NCBI RefSeq assembly: GCF_900155915.1
Contig: NZ_FTPO01000002.1
Span: 558,001 to 622,000, forward strand
DNA from: Microbacterium sp. RU33B
Lineage (GTDB): Bacteria; Actinomycetota; Actinomycetes; Actinomycetales; Microbacteriaceae
DNA length: 64,000 nucleotides
Reading direction: 5' to 3'
Part shown: piece by piece, positions 28,657-36,872 of the stretch
Numbering within the stretch: the stretch's first letter is position 1
How the letters are laid out: each line of letters opens with the position of its first letter
The notes under the pieces: model-generated
The model's database searches: none
Seen by the model: only the letters and a program-made list of their open reading frames with translations
Told to the model about the DNA's origin: nothing
Program-made: the position numbers and the translations under genes

Positions 28657-30066
28657 TCAGCGGGAGCGATCCGGCCCGTTCCACGCGGCATCCGGGAGCT
28701 CGCGCATCCGCCAGAACGGCCCTGTCGCCACGAAGAGGCACGCCAGAGCCTCACCGGCCGCAGCGATCCACAGCGTCGGGACCACCCCGATCCACGTGCC
28801 GAGTGCCCCCGCGAGCAGTGCGGCGATCGGCATGACGCCCCACACGACGAAGCGGATCGACGCGTTCATGCGGCCGAGGAGGCGCGGCGGCGTGATGCGC
28901 TGACGGAAGGTGACCTGGGTGATGTTGTACAGCAGGACCGTGAAGCTCGTCAGGAATCCGCCGGCGATCAGCAGCGGTACGGCGAGCTCGGGGAACACCG
29001 CGACGAGCGGCAGCGAGATCGGCGCGAACCCGAACGCGATCGCGCTCACCGGGATCGCGCGCGCTTCGCCGATGCGGGCGACGATCCGCGGCGTCGCGAC
29101 GGCCCCCAGCACCCCGCCGACGGCCGACAGCGACAGCACGACGCCGAGCACCTCGGGACCGAGACCGAGCGTGCGCAGCACGAAGATCGGGTACAGCGTG
29201 CCGGCGAAGGTGCCGAAGAAGTTCGCGACGCCCGTCGTGCCGACGATGCGGCGCAGGAGCGGATTGCCGAACACCCAGCGCAGCCCTTCGCCGATCTCCG
29301 TGACGAGAGGTTCGTGGTCTCCGGCCGCCCGGCGCGGCTCGTGGTCGCGGGTGGACAGCAGTGCGAAGAACGACGCGACATAGGTGCCGACCGTGATCAG
29401 GATCGCGAACGGGGCGGCGAGGACGCCGACGAGCCAGCCGCCGATCGCAGGGCCCGCGAGGCCCGCGAGCTGCTGCGTGGATTCGAGCTTGCCGTTGGCC
29501 TCGGCGATCTGGCCCGGTCGCACGAGGGAGGGGATAATGCTCTGGTACGACACGTCGAAGAACACCGTGGCGACGCCCATGACGAGGGCGACGGCCACCA
29601 TGTGCCAGATCTCCAGAACGTCCAGCAGCGCCAGCACGGGAAGCGTCGCGAGCGCGATCGCGCGCACGAGGTCGGCCGCGATCATGACCCTCCGCTTGCG
29701 CAGGCGATCGATCCACGCACCGGCCGGAAGGCCCACCACGAGGAACGCGAGCACGCCGGCCGCGTTCAGCACGCCGATCTCGAACTCCGTCGCGTTCAGC
29801 AGCAGCACTGCCAGCACCGGGAGGGCGAGCTCGGTGATCTGCGCCCCGAACTGGCTCAGCGCCTGGCCGCCCCACAGCGTCAGGAAGTTGCGGTCGCGCC
29901 AGAGAGACCCCTTCGGGGATCCGGGTGCGGGCTGCTGCCCCTGGTCGGCCTCGACGGCGTCGGCCGCATCGGGTGTCGACAGCGGCGTCGACGACTCCGC
30001 CCGCGCTTCCGCCAGCGCCGTGGGATCGACGCCGTCCGCGGCATCCGGCTCCAGCGATTGGGACAT
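28657..30066 (-). CDS. MFS exporter (enterobactin-exporter-like, 12 helices)
   Basis: A 469-residue major facilitator protein with about 75 disordered N-terminal residues and twelve helices. It resembles the drug and siderophore exporter branch (DHA3/EntS-like), with LWGGQALSQFGAQITELALP in helix 1 and VGLPAGAWIDRLRKRRVMI as the loop 2-3 motif. It lies 70 bp upstream of the type III polyketide operon on the same strand and diverges from an ArsR-like regulator. It could export the polyketide product or be a separate drug pump. Confidence 0.87.
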   Translation of the reverse strand: MSQSLEPDAADGVDPTALAEARAESSTPLSTPDAADAVEADQGQQPAPGSPKGSLWRDRNFLTLWGGQALSQFGAQITELALPVLAVLLLNATEFEIGVLNAAGVLAFLVVGLPAGAWIDRLRKRRVMIAADLVRAIALATLPVLALLDVLEIWHMVAVALVMGVATVFFDVSYQSIIPSLVRPGQIAEANGKLESTQQLAGLAGPAIGGWLVGVLAAPFAILITVGTYVASFFALLSTRDHEPRRAAGDHEPLVTEIGEGLRWVFGNPLLRRIVGTTGVANFFGTFAGTLYPIFVLRTLGLGPEVLGVVLSLSAVGGVLGAVATPRIVARIGEARAIPVSAIAFGFAPISLPLVAVFPELAVPLLIAGGFLTSFTVLLYNITQVTFRQRITPPRLLGRMNASIRFVVWGVMPIAALLAGALGTWIGVVPTLWIAAAGEALACLFVATGPFWRMRELPDAAWNGPDRSR

Positions 30067-30087
30067 GTCGATCAGTCTGCGCCATGC

Positions 30088-30105
30088 GATTGAGGAATGT
30101 CAATC
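30088..30105. promoter_or_regulatory. Inverted repeat GATTGA-N6-TCAATC in divergent promoter
   Basis: A perfect 6-bp inverted repeat with a 6-bp spacer. It overlaps the minus-strand -35 TTGACA (30098-30103) of the MFS gene and the plus-strand -35-like TTGAGG (30090-30095) of the regulator gene. It is a likely operator for the ArsR-like regulator encoded next to it. Confidence 0.65.
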
Positions 30106-30118
30106 GGTGCCGTAGCGT
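30090..30118 (+). promoter_or_regulatory. Promoter TTGAGG-N17-TAGCGT of ArsR-like regulator gene
   Basis: The -10 TAGCGT (30113-30118) ends 6 nt before the GTG at 30125, so the transcript is probably leaderless. The -35 lies inside the inverted repeat. Confidence 0.6.
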
Positions 30119-30124
30119 GGGGGT

Positions 30125-30664
30125 GTGACGGAGCAGAGGATCAGCGCCGACGCGCACGCCGACGACGCCGACGCGCAGGCGCGCGGACGTGCGCTGAGCT
30201 CCCCGCTGCGGCTGCGCGTCCTGCGGCTGTGCGCATTCGAGGCGCGCACCAACAAGGAGCTCGCCGATCTGCTGGAGGTCAACCCCGGCACGATGCTGCA
30301 CCACGTGCGCACCCTCGTGCAGACCGGGTTCCTTGCGGCGGAGGGCGAACGGGCCGGCGCGCAGGGTGCCCGCGAAGTGCCGTACCGGGCGACCGGGCTG
30401 TCGTGGCGCACGCGGATCGCCGAGGGCAGTCCGGTGCTCGTGCAGACGTTCCTGCAGCAGATCGAGGGACTCGCCCCCGACGACCTCGACGTCTCCTGGC
30501 TGGGGCTGCGACTGAACCCCGACCACAAGGCCGAACTCGAGGAGCGCCTGCATGCCCTCCTCCAGGAGTTCAAGGAGCGCGGACCGGATGCCGACGGCCG
30601 GTCGTACTCGCTGTTCACCGCGCTGCATCCCGACCACAACCCGCCCACGCCGCACGCGGAGTGA
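30125..30664 (+). CDS. ArsR-like winged-helix transcriptional regulator
   Basis: A 179-residue regulator. The winged helix spans about residues 22-85: SSPLRLRVLRLCAFEARTNK, then ELADLLEVNPGTMLHHVRTL as the recognition segment. An acidic C-terminal region with a DUF-type helix (KAELEERLHALLQEFKER) follows. No metal-binding cysteine set is present, so the ligand is unlikely to be a thiophilic metal. It is divergent from the MFS exporter with a shared palindrome, so it probably controls that exporter and itself. Confidence 0.85.
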   Translation: MTEQRISADAHADDADAQARGRALSSPLRLRVLRLCAFEARTNKELADLLEVNPGTMLHHVRTLVQTGFLAAEGERAGAQGAREVPYRATGLSWRTRIAEGSPVLVQTFLQQIEGLAPDDLDVSWLGLRLNPDHKAELEERLHALLQEFKERGPDADGRSYSLFTALHPDHNPPTPHAE

Positions 30665-30680
30665 GCAACGCGGTTCGAGT

Positions 30681-30752
30681 CGGAGGGGATGGTGTGGACG
30701 GAGGATGACTGCGGGGCATCCGCTCCTCCCCCCGCACCATCCCCTCCGTTTT
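30681..30752. terminator. Strong intrinsic terminator hairpin
   Basis: CGGAGGGGATGGTG (30681-30694) pairs perfectly over 14 bp with 30735-30748, followed by TTTT. The 40-nt loop contains a smaller GGATG/CATCC hairpin. It terminates transcripts of the ArsR-like gene. Confidence 0.82.
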
Positions 30753-30817
30753 GCGCAGGCGTGAAGGTCGCCTGAAGTTCACGCGGAGGCGGCCTCCGGC
30801 ATCCGGAGCCCCGCGCC

Positions 30818-30823
30818 TAGCCT
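30818..30823 (+). promoter_or_regulatory. -10 hexamer TAGCCT, leaderless start of rraA
   Basis: TAGCCT ends 6 nt before the ATG at 30830. Confidence 0.5.
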
Positions 30824-30829
30824 GAGCAC

Positions 30830-31297
30830 ATGACGATCGCGACGGCCGACCTGTACGACGAGCGCGGCGACGAGCTCGATTCGCTCGCGCTCCAGTTCCA
30901 CGACCTCGGAGGGCGCGTCGCGTTCGACGGCCCCGTCCGCACCGTGCGCTGCCACCGCGACAACGCACTGGTCAAGGCCGTGCTCGCGACGCCGGGAGAG
31001 GGCGCCGTGCTCGTGATAGACGGGGGCGGATCGCTCGAATCCGCGGTCGTCGGCGACCTCATCGCCGCCTCCGCCGTCGCGCAGGGGTGGGCGGGGATCA
31101 TCGTGCACGGAGCGATCCGCGACCGGGCCGAGATCGCGACACTCCCGATCGGAGTGAAGGCGCTCGGCTCGAATCCGCGCAAGAGCGCGAAGGACGGCGT
31201 CGGCGAGGTCGACGTCCCCGTCGTGATCGCAGGCGTGCGCTTCACCCCCGGTCGCCGCGTGTGGGCCGACGCCGACGGCGTGCTCGTCGAGCGCTGA
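30830..31297 (+). CDS. rraA: RraA-family protein
   Basis: A 155-residue member of the RraA family, a trimeric fold related to RNase E activity regulators and to 4-hydroxy-4-methyl-2-oxoglutarate aldolases. The signature [20 protein letters not shown], the IIVHGAIRD turn and [11 protein letters not shown] are all present. In E. coli RraA binds RNase E. Actinobacterial copies may act on RNase E/G or be metal-dependent aldolases, and the Gly-x-Asp and Arg-Asp residues used by the aldolases are retained. Confidence 0.9.
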   Translation: MTIATADLYDERGDELDSLALQFHDLGGRVAFDGPVRTVRCHRDNALVKAVLATPGEGAVLVIDGGGSLESAVVGDLIAASAVAQGWAGIIVHGAIRDRAEIATLPIGVKALGSNPRKSAKDGVGEVDVPVVIAGVRFTPGRRVWADADGVLVER

Positions 31298-31361
31298 CCC
31301 CCTCGACATCGGCGGCCGGCGGGCGGATGCTGGCAGCACGCACCGATCCGGAGGTCTGCCC

Positions 31362-31745
31362 ATGTTCCCCACCGACCGTGCCTTCAGCGGCTTCTCCGTC
31401 GACGACATCGACGCCGCCCGCACGTTCTACCGCGACACACTCGGACTCGACGTCCGCGACGACGAGATGGGGTTCCTCGCCCTCGGCCTCGCGTCGGGAG
31501 CGCGGATCCTGATCTACCCGAAGCCGAACCACGAGCCGGCGAGCTTCACGATCCTCAACTTCCCCGTGGACGACATCGACGTCGCCGTCGACGCCCTGAA
31601 CGCGAAGGGCGTGCAGACGAAGATCTACGACGACGACGCGTTCCCGTCGGATGCCAAGGGGATCGTGCGCGGCAACGGAGGCCCGCCGATCGCGTGGTTC
31701 CGCGATCCGGCCGGCAACGTGCTGTCGGTGCTCGAAGACCGGTAG
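31362..31745 (+). CDS. VOC-family (glyoxalase/bleomycin-resistance fold) protein
   Basis: A 127-residue, two-repeat VOC-fold protein with [20 protein letters not shown] and the second half [17 protein letters not shown], ending [17 protein letters not shown]. Members are metal-dependent lyases, dioxygenases or binding proteins. The substrate cannot be inferred. A CGGAGGT ribosome-binding site precedes the ATG. Confidence 0.88.
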   Translation: MFPTDRAFSGFSVDDIDAARTFYRDTLGLDVRDDEMGFLALGLASGARILIYPKPNHEPASFTILNFPVDDIDVAVDALNAKGVQTKIYDDDAFPSDAKGIVRGNGGPPIAWFRDPAGNVLSVLEDR

Positions 31746-31753
31746 GGGATGCC

Positions 31754-31793
31754 GGATGCCCCGGCCCCTCGTGATCGAGGAACCGGGGCATCC
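31754..31793. terminator. Bidirectional stem-loop between convergent genes
   Basis: GGATGCCCCGG (31754-31764) and CCGGGGCATCC (31783-31793) form a perfect 11-bp stem, with a further CCTCG/CGAGG pairing in the loop. It lies between the ends of the VOC gene and the ABC permease gene and could serve both. Confidence 0.7.
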
Positions 31794-31820
31794 GTCGGCA
31801 GACTCGGGAGCCGCCGTTGC

Positions 31821-32936
31821 TCAGCCGCGCAGGGCGTCCATGAGCTTGACACGCGCGCCCATCCGCAGGAGCGAGTTGTCGTAGATCTTCGCGCCGACGA
31901 TGATCGCCGCGACGCACGTCACCATGAGGATCACGAGCGAGACCAGCGGCTCCCACCACTGCGCCTGGCCGAGGAACAGGCGCACCGGCATCCCGACGGG
32001 GGCCGAGAACGGCACGTACGACATGATCGTCAGCACCGTGGGGTTGTTCCACAGGAAGATCACCAGGAAGTACGGCGCCATGATCAGCAGGATCAGCGGC
32101 GTCGTGGTCGAGCCGATGTCCTCCTGACGCGACACCATCGCCGCGGCCGCCGCGAAGAGCGCGGCCAGCAGGATGAAGCCGAAGAAGAAGAACACGGCGA
32201 ACCAGGCGATCGGAGCCCCGATGCCCTGCAGCAGCTCGGTCTGACCGGTGACCGTCAGTCCCACCACGACGATCGCCGCGAGGATCAGGATCTGCCCCAT
32301 CGCCAGCACGGTGTTGCCGATCACCTTGCCCGCCAGCAGCGCACGGGTGGGGATCGCCGAGATGAGCAGCTCCACGACGCGCGTCTGCTTCTCCTCGACG
32401 ACGCTCTGCGCGATCGTCGAGCCGAACAGCTGCGCGGCGAAGAAGAAGATGCCGCCGAACGCGATCGCCACGAAGTACCCGAGGATGTTCCAGCCGCCCT
32501 CGGGATCGAGCAGCTCGACCGTGGGCGCGGTCGACAGGCTCAGCAGGAGCGTCGAGGGCGCATCGGTCTCGGCGACCACCACGAAGCCCGTCGGGGAGGC
32601 GGGGTCGGCCAGGATCGCGGCATCCACGTCGCCCGAGGTGATGAGCGCCTCGGCCTCTGCGCGGTCGCCCACCTCGGTGATGTCGAGTCCGGACGTGTTC
32701 GGCAGCAGCTGCTGCGCCTCGGACGTGACGGCGACGGGGGTGCCGCTGCTCGCTCCGCCTGCGGCGAAGCCCGCCCAGATCACTCCGGCGAGAGCGACGA
32801 CGAACATGATGGCGAACGAGATGATGAAGGCCTTGCTGCGCAGCTTCGAGCCGATCTCACGCTCGGCGACGAGCCAGGTGCTCTGCGCGAAGCTGGGCGG
32901 TGCGGGCGCGCGGCGGGTCGGGGTGGCGGTGCTCAC
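31821..32936 (-). CDS. ABC-2-type transporter permease (NatB-like)
   Basis: A 371-residue membrane subunit with one N-terminal helix, a large extracytoplasmic domain (about residues 60-200) and five C-terminal helices. This is the NatB/ABC-2 exporter plan. The VVEEKQTRVVELLISAIPTRALLAGK segment is the conserved cytoplasmic loop that contacts the ATPase (here given in two overlapping parts: VVEEKQTRVVELLIS and AIPTRALLAGK). Its GTG overlaps the stop of the ATPase gene as GTGA. Homologues export sodium ions or small molecules. Confidence 0.9.
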   Translation of the reverse strand: MSTATPTRRAPAPPSFAQSTWLVAEREIGSKLRSKAFIISFAIMFVVALAGVIWAGFAAGGASSGTPVAVTSEAQQLLPNTSGLDITEVGDRAEAEALITSGDVDAAILADPASPTGFVVVAETDAPSTLLLSLSTAPTVELLDPEGGWNILGYFVAIAFGGIFFFAAQLFGSTIAQSVVEEKQTRVVELLISAIPTRALLAGKVIGNTVLAMGQILILAAIVVVGLTVTGQTELLQGIGAPIAWFAVFFFFGFILLAALFAAAAAMVSRQEDIGSTTTPLILLIMAPYFLVIFLWNNPTVLTIMSYVPFSAPVGMPVRLFLGQAQWWEPLVSLVILMVTCVAAIIVGAKIYDNSLLRMGARVKLMDALRG

Positions 32937-33817
32937 TGGATGACCTCCTTGAAGATCTGGGCGAGGGTGGGATGCTGCGGGGCGAAGCTCGCGACGTCGC
33001 CCTGGGCGACGGCACGGCGGAGGATCTGCTGGGCGGTGTCGTCGGAGTCGACGTCGAACAGGGCGTAGCCGCCGTCGAAGTCGACGACCTCCACTCCGGC
33101 CTCATGGCGCAGCCATCCCGCATCCCCCGCGGAGACGAGCTCGTAGCGGCGCGTGGAGTGCTGGGCGCGCAGCTGGTCGCGCGCACCGGCGGCGCGGATC
33201 GTTCCGCCCGCGATGATGACGAGGTCGTCGCACAGCCGCTCGACGACGTCGAGCTGGTGCGAGGAGAACAGCACCGCCGTGCCCGCAGCGGCCCGCTCCT
33301 GCAGGACGCCCGCGACGACGTCGACGGCGAGGGGGTCGAGACCGGAGAAGGGCTCGTCGAGGATCAGCACCCGCGGCTCGTGCACGAGGGCCGCCGCGAT
33401 CTGCGCGCGCTGCTGGTTGCCCAGCGACAGGGTCTCGATGTTGTCGCCGAGCCGCTCGCCGAGTCCGAGCTGCCCGAGCAGGGCTTCGGCGCGGGTCGTG
33501 GCATCCGCCTTCGAGAATCCGTGCAGACGGGCGAGGTACACGACCTGCTCGAGCACCTTCATCTTCGGGTAGAGGCCGCGCTCCTCGGGCATGTAGCCGA
33601 AGGAGCGGCGGTCGGATGCCGTCACCTCGGTGCCGTCGAGGGTGACCGAGCCGGCATCCTTCCCGAGGACGCCCAGCACGATGCGCATCGTCGTGGTCTT
33701 TCCCGCCCCGTTGCCGCCGACGAAGCCGGTCAGCCGTCCGGGTCGGACGTCGAACGCCACGTCGTCGAGCACGCGCCGCCCTCCGTAGCTCTTGGTGATG
33801 CCGGTCAGTGTCAGCAT
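32933..33817 (-). CDS. ABC transporter ATP-binding protein (NatA-like)
   Basis: A 294-residue ATPase that powers the adjacent permease. It has Walker A GGNGAGKTTT, the ABC signature LSLGNQQR, Walker B VLILDEPFSGLDP and the switch histidine in SSHQ. A DUF4162-type C-terminal tail follows. I chose the ATG at 33817 because AGGAGGA is correctly placed 5 nt before it. A TAGCGT hexamer at 33844-33849 (minus) marks the promoter, giving a very short leader. Confidence 0.93.
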   Translation of the reverse strand: MLTLTGITKSYGGRRVLDDVAFDVRPGRLTGFVGGNGAGKTTTMRIVLGVLGKDAGSVTLDGTEVTASDRRSFGYMPEERGLYPKMKVLEQVVYLARLHGFSKADATTRAEALLGQLGLGERLGDNIETLSLGNQQRAQIAAALVHEPRVLILDEPFSGLDPLAVDVVAGVLQERAAAGTAVLFSSHQLDVVERLCDDLVIIAGGTIRAAGARDQLRAQHSTRRYELVSAGDAGWLRHEAGVEVVDFDGGYALFDVDSDDTAQQILRRAVAQGDVASFAPQHPTLAQIFKEVIQ

Positions 33818-33837
33818 GCGATCCTCCTGAGGTCCAT
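33811..33837 (-). other. Possible 8-codon leader peptide upstream of ABC ATPase
   Basis: On the minus strand TAGCGT (33844-33849) lies 6 nt before an ATG at 33837 that opens MDLRRIAC-stop. Its stop overlaps the first codons of the ATPase gene in another frame, and its AGG-AGG codons are that gene's ribosome-binding site. A leaderless mini-ORF that couples translation is possible, but chance is not excluded. Confidence 0.3.
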
Positions 33838-33973
33838 GACTCCACGCTAGGGACGGGACGGTGTCGCGGCCTCCCCCTGGGGGTGGGGATGTGGTCCCCC
33901 TCCCGCGGGGGAGGAGTGTCATCCGGCGTCATACATCCATGCGCGGGAATAGATTCCGGATGCCTCTCCTTGG

Positions 33974-33995
33974 ACCGTGGTGGAACGTCCACGGT
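33974..33995 (+). promoter_or_regulatory. Upstream hairpin in leader of FMN reductase gene
   Basis: ACCGTGG (33974-33980) and CCACGGT (33989-33995) form a perfect 7-bp stem. It directly abuts the terminator-like hairpin at 33996-34017. Confidence 0.5.
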
Positions 33996-34017
33996 GGTCC
34001 CCGCCGGGGACCCTTTT
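33996..34017 (+). terminator. Terminator-like hairpin (putative attenuator) before FMN reductase gene
   Basis: GGTCCCC-GCC-GGGGACC is followed by CTTTT. It sits inside the leader, 21 nt before the ATG at 34039, so it would stop transcripts before the gene unless it is disrupted. Confidence 0.55.
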
Positions 34018-34038
34018 CATTTCACGGAGGAGTCCCCC

Positions 34039-34608
34039 ATGTCCGACCGCACCATCGGCTACATCGTCGGCAGCATCTCGTCGACGTCGATCAACCGCCG
34101 CCTCGCGAAGGCGCTCGCGCGACTCGCGCCCGAGGGCACGACTCTCGTCGAGATCCCGATCGCAGACCTCCCCTTCTACTCGCCCGACTTCGACGCCGAC
34201 TACCCGCAGGTGGCGCGCGACTTCAAGCAGGCGATCGACGACGTCGACGGCGTCATCATCGTCACCCCCGAGTACAGCCGCTCGATCCCCGGCGTCCTCA
34301 AGAACGCGCTCGACTGGGCCGCACGTCCGTGGGGCCAGGGCTCGTTCAACGGCAAGCCCACCGCCGTGATCGGCACGTCGGGCGGTCCGATCGGAACGGC
34401 TGCGGCGCAGCAGCACCTCAAGGCGATCCTGAGCCACTACAACGCACCGACGCTGGGCCAGCCCGAGGCGTACGTGCAGTCGCTCCCCGGCCTGTTCACC
34501 GACGAGGGCGAAGTCACCAACGAGCAGACCGCCGAGTTCCTCGCGGGCTACCTCGAGGCCTTCGAGTCGCTCATCGACCGCTACGCCCCGGTGCCGGTCG
34601 GCGCCTGA
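34039..34608 (+). CDS. NADPH-dependent FMN reductase family protein
   Basis: A 189-residue flavodoxin-like reductase with an N-terminal GSISSTSINRRLAKAL FMN-binding loop, VIIVTPEYSRSIPGVLKNALDW as the second FMN contact (here TPEYSRSIPGVLKNALDW), and GTSGGPIGTAAAQQHL. Family members reduce FMN, quinones, azo dyes or chromate and often act in oxidative-stress defence. A strong ACGGAGG ribosome-binding site precedes the ATG. Two consecutive hairpins occupy the leader. Confidence 0.9.
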   Translation: MSDRTIGYIVGSISSTSINRRLAKALARLAPEGTTLVEIPIADLPFYSPDFDADYPQVARDFKQAIDDVDGVIIVTPEYSRSIPGVLKNALDWAARPWGQGSFNGKPTAVIGTSGGPIGTAAAQQHLKAILSHYNAPTLGQPEAYVQSLPGLFTDEGEVTNEQTAEFLAGYLEAFESLIDRYAPVPVGA

Positions 34609-34639
34609 CCCTACCTGCGGGGACTCGAGGACGGGGGGT

Positions 34640-35341
34640 CTACGCCAGGCCGTGACGGTGGGCGTAGACCACCGCGGCCACCCGGTCGCGCGCGCCGAGC
34701 TTCTGCAGCAGGTTCGACACGTGCGTCTTCACCGTCGCCTCGCCGATGTACAGCTTCGCGGCGATCTCGGCGTTGCTCATCGCCTGCGCCACGAGCCGGA
34801 GCACTTCGTCCTCGCGCTCGGTGAGCTCGACCACGACCGGCTCGTGCGTCCCGAACGGCGGGTTCGAGGCATCCGGAGTCGCCGTCTGGGGCGAACGCGC
34901 GGCGCCGCCCGCCGCGAACCGCTCGATCACGCGACGCGTCACCTCGGGCGCCAGGAGGGCGTCGCCCACCGCCGCGACCCGGACGGCGGTGACGAGCTCC
35001 TCCGGGCCGGCGTTCTTCAGCAGGAACCCGCTCGCCCCTGCCTCCAGCGCCTCGAAGAGGTAGTCGTCGCGGTCGAACGTCGTCACGATCACGACGGCTG
35101 ACTCGATGCCGGCGTCGGCGACGATCCGCCGCGTCGCCTCGATGCCGTCGGTCCCCGGCATCTGCACGTCCATGCAGATGACATCCGGACGCAGAGCGGA
35201 TGCCGCGGCCACCGCCGCGGCGCCGTCGGCCGCTTCGCCCACCACGACGATGTCGTCCTGCGCTTCGAGGATCATGCGGAAGCCGGCGCGCATGACGGCG
35301 TGGTCGTCGGCCAGCAGCACGCGGATGGGCGTGCCCGTCAC
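34640..35341 (-). CDS. NarL/LuxR-family response regulator
   Basis: A 233-residue response regulator. The receiver domain contains the acidic pair DDH, the phosphoacceptor in DVICMDVQMPGTDGIEA (the D of MDVQMPG) and the conserved lysine in FLLKNAG. The C-terminal LuxR helix-turn-helix is ELTEREDEVLRLVAQ followed by EATVKTHVSNLLQKL. An unusual 20-residue Ala/Ser-rich linker separates the domains. Its GTG overlaps the sensor-kinase stop as GTGA. Confidence 0.95.
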   Translation of the reverse strand: MTGTPIRVLLADDHAVMRAGFRMILEAQDDIVVVGEAADGAAAVAAASALRPDVICMDVQMPGTDGIEATRRIVADAGIESAVVIVTTFDRDDYLFEALEAGASGFLLKNAGPEELVTAVRVAAVGDALLAPEVTRRVIERFAAGGAARSPQTATPDASNPPFGTHEPVVVELTEREDEVLRLVAQAMSNAEIAAKLYIGEATVKTHVSNLLQKLGARDRVAAVVYAHRHGLA

Positions 35342-36603
35342 GCGAGCACCTCCGAGCGCACGGGTACGCGCAGGCGCACCAGGAAGCCGCCGCGCGGCCG
35401 GGGGCCGATCTCGATCGTCCCGCCCGAGGCCGCGGCGCGCTCGCGCATCCCGACGATGCCGAGCCCGGTGCGGGTGCCGGGGGAGGAGAGGCGTCCTGCA
35501 CTCGCGATCTCCAGTTCGACCGAGTCGGCGGAGTAGCGCAGGCGCACGTCGGCCGAGGCATCCGGACCCCCGTGCCTGCGGGCGTTGGTGAGAGCCTCCT
35601 GGGCGACCCGGTAGAGATTGACCTGCACGACGTCGGGCAGCGGCACGGGCTCGCCGACGACGGCGAACGTCGTGGGCAGGCCGTTCTCGCGGGCATGCGC
35701 GACGAGCGCGGCGAGATCGTCGAGGCGCAGCGTCGACCCGTCGACGGCTTCGCCCCCGGGGGCGCGCAGCGTCTCGAGCAGCTGGCGGAGCTCGGCCAGC
35801 GCCGAGCGCGCCGACGCCTCGACGCCGATGAGCGCCGTGCGCGCGGCATCCGGATCGCGGTCCATGACGGCTCGCGCGGCCCCGGCCTGCACCCCCATCG
35901 CCGAGACGTGGTGGGCAACGACGTCGTGCAGCTCGCGCGCGATGCGCACGCGGTCGAGGGCGACGGCCTGCGCGGCCGTCACCTCCCGCTCGCTCTCGAG
36001 CTCGCGCGTGCGCTCCTCGAGGGATGCCCGCTCGCGCGCCGACAGGTAGGCGCGGTCGCCCATGAAGTACGCGCCGCCGAAGAAGGCGATGTTCACGAGC
36101 AGCTGCATGAGCATGAATGCGACGAAGGGTGAGAAGAGTCCCACCCGCGACAGCCCCTCATCGGTCGGCGCGGTCGCCGACTGGAACATCGTGACGAGGA
36201 GCCAGACGAACATGCCGACGATGATCACGACGCGCACGATGGTCGCGCGCCGGCGATCGTCGACCCACGCCCCGACCGTGTAGACGGCGATGAAGAGGGC
36301 GATGTTGCCGACGTAGACATCGGTGACGCGCAGCGAACCGCCCACGAAGAACGCGAGGGCGACGGTGAGGGCCACGATCTCCGGGTACTTCCGACGGAGG
36401 GCGAGGGGGGCGGCGACGGCCACCGCGTACAGGAGCGCCCATTCCAGCGAGAGCGTGTCGTCGCCGTAGAGGCCCGCGACCGAGCCGAGGGCGCTGCTGA
36501 GGACGGCCCCGACGAGCAGGGCGGCGGCGAGTGCGGCGTCGGCGCGGAGTCCGCTGCGCGTGACGGGCAGGCGCACGCGATCGGTGGGGGCGGTGTCGAG
36601 CAT
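35338..36603 (-). CDS. Sensor histidine kinase (NarL/DesK-type partner)
   Basis: A 421-residue membrane kinase with five or six N-terminal helices (about residues 15-175). A HisKA_3 dimerisation domain follows with the phosphorylated histidine in ARELHDVVAHHVSAMGVQ. A HATPase_c domain ends with TGLGIVGMRERAAASGG. Together with the response regulator it forms a two-component system with an unknown stimulus sensed in or near the membrane. I chose the ATG at 36603 because TAGCGT lies exactly 6 nt before it. Confidence 0.94.
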   Translation of the reverse strand: MLDTAPTDRVRLPVTRSGLRADAALAAALLVGAVLSSALGSVAGLYGDDTLSLEWALLYAVAVAAPLALRRKYPEIVALTVALAFFVGGSLRVTDVYVGNIALFIAVYTVGAWVDDRRRATIVRVVIIVGMFVWLLVTMFQSATAPTDEGLSRVGLFSPFVAFMLMQLLVNIAFFGGAYFMGDRAYLSARERASLEERTRELESEREVTAAQAVALDRVRIARELHDVVAHHVSAMGVQAGAARAVMDRDPDAARTALIGVEASARSALAELRQLLETLRAPGGEAVDGSTLRLDDLAALVAHARENGLPTTFAVVGEPVPLPDVVQVNLYRVAQEALTNARRHGGPDASADVRLRYSADSVELEIASAGRLSSPGTRTGLGIVGMRERAAASGGTIEIGPRPRGGFLVRLRVPVRSEVLA

Positions 36604-36609
36604 CACTCC

Positions 36610-36615
36610 ACGCTA
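36610..36615 (-). promoter_or_regulatory. -10 hexamer TAGCGT, leaderless start of the two-component operon
   Basis: On the minus strand TAGCGT ends 6 nt before the ATG at 36603. Confidence 0.55.
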
Positions 36616-36725
36616 CGGGGGAGGGCATGCCGAGGCATCCCCCGCACGGCGGAGTCGGGCGTGCGCGGGCTGCTTCTCTCTGCAGCGGACATCCTCGTTC
36701 CTCCGGAGCCGTCGGGCCGGGTGGA

Positions 36726-36759
36726 TCCGGAGAACGGCGGATCTCCGGAGAACGGCGGA
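36726..36759. repeat. Direct repeat of TCCGGAGAACGGCGGA (2 copies)
   Basis: Two identical 16-bp copies (36726-36741 and 36744-36759) start 18 bp apart in the 269-bp gap between the kinase and the sulfide:quinone reductase gene. They could be tandem operator sites for the reductase promoter at 36861. The remainder of the gap shows nothing else. Confidence 0.6.
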
Positions 36760-36860
36760 GGGCGGCGGATGCTCCGGAACACCGCGCGCACACGGGGCCC
36801 GAGCGCGTACCCCGGCGGAGTCCGCACCGCAACCCCGCCCGAGGTGTGCGCGGGCGCGCT

Positions 36861-36866
36861 TAGCGT
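36861..36866 (+). promoter_or_regulatory. -10 hexamer TAGCGT, leaderless start of SQR-like gene
   Basis: TAGCGT ends 6 nt before the ATG at 36873. Confidence 0.55.
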
Positions 36867-36872
36867 GGGGAC

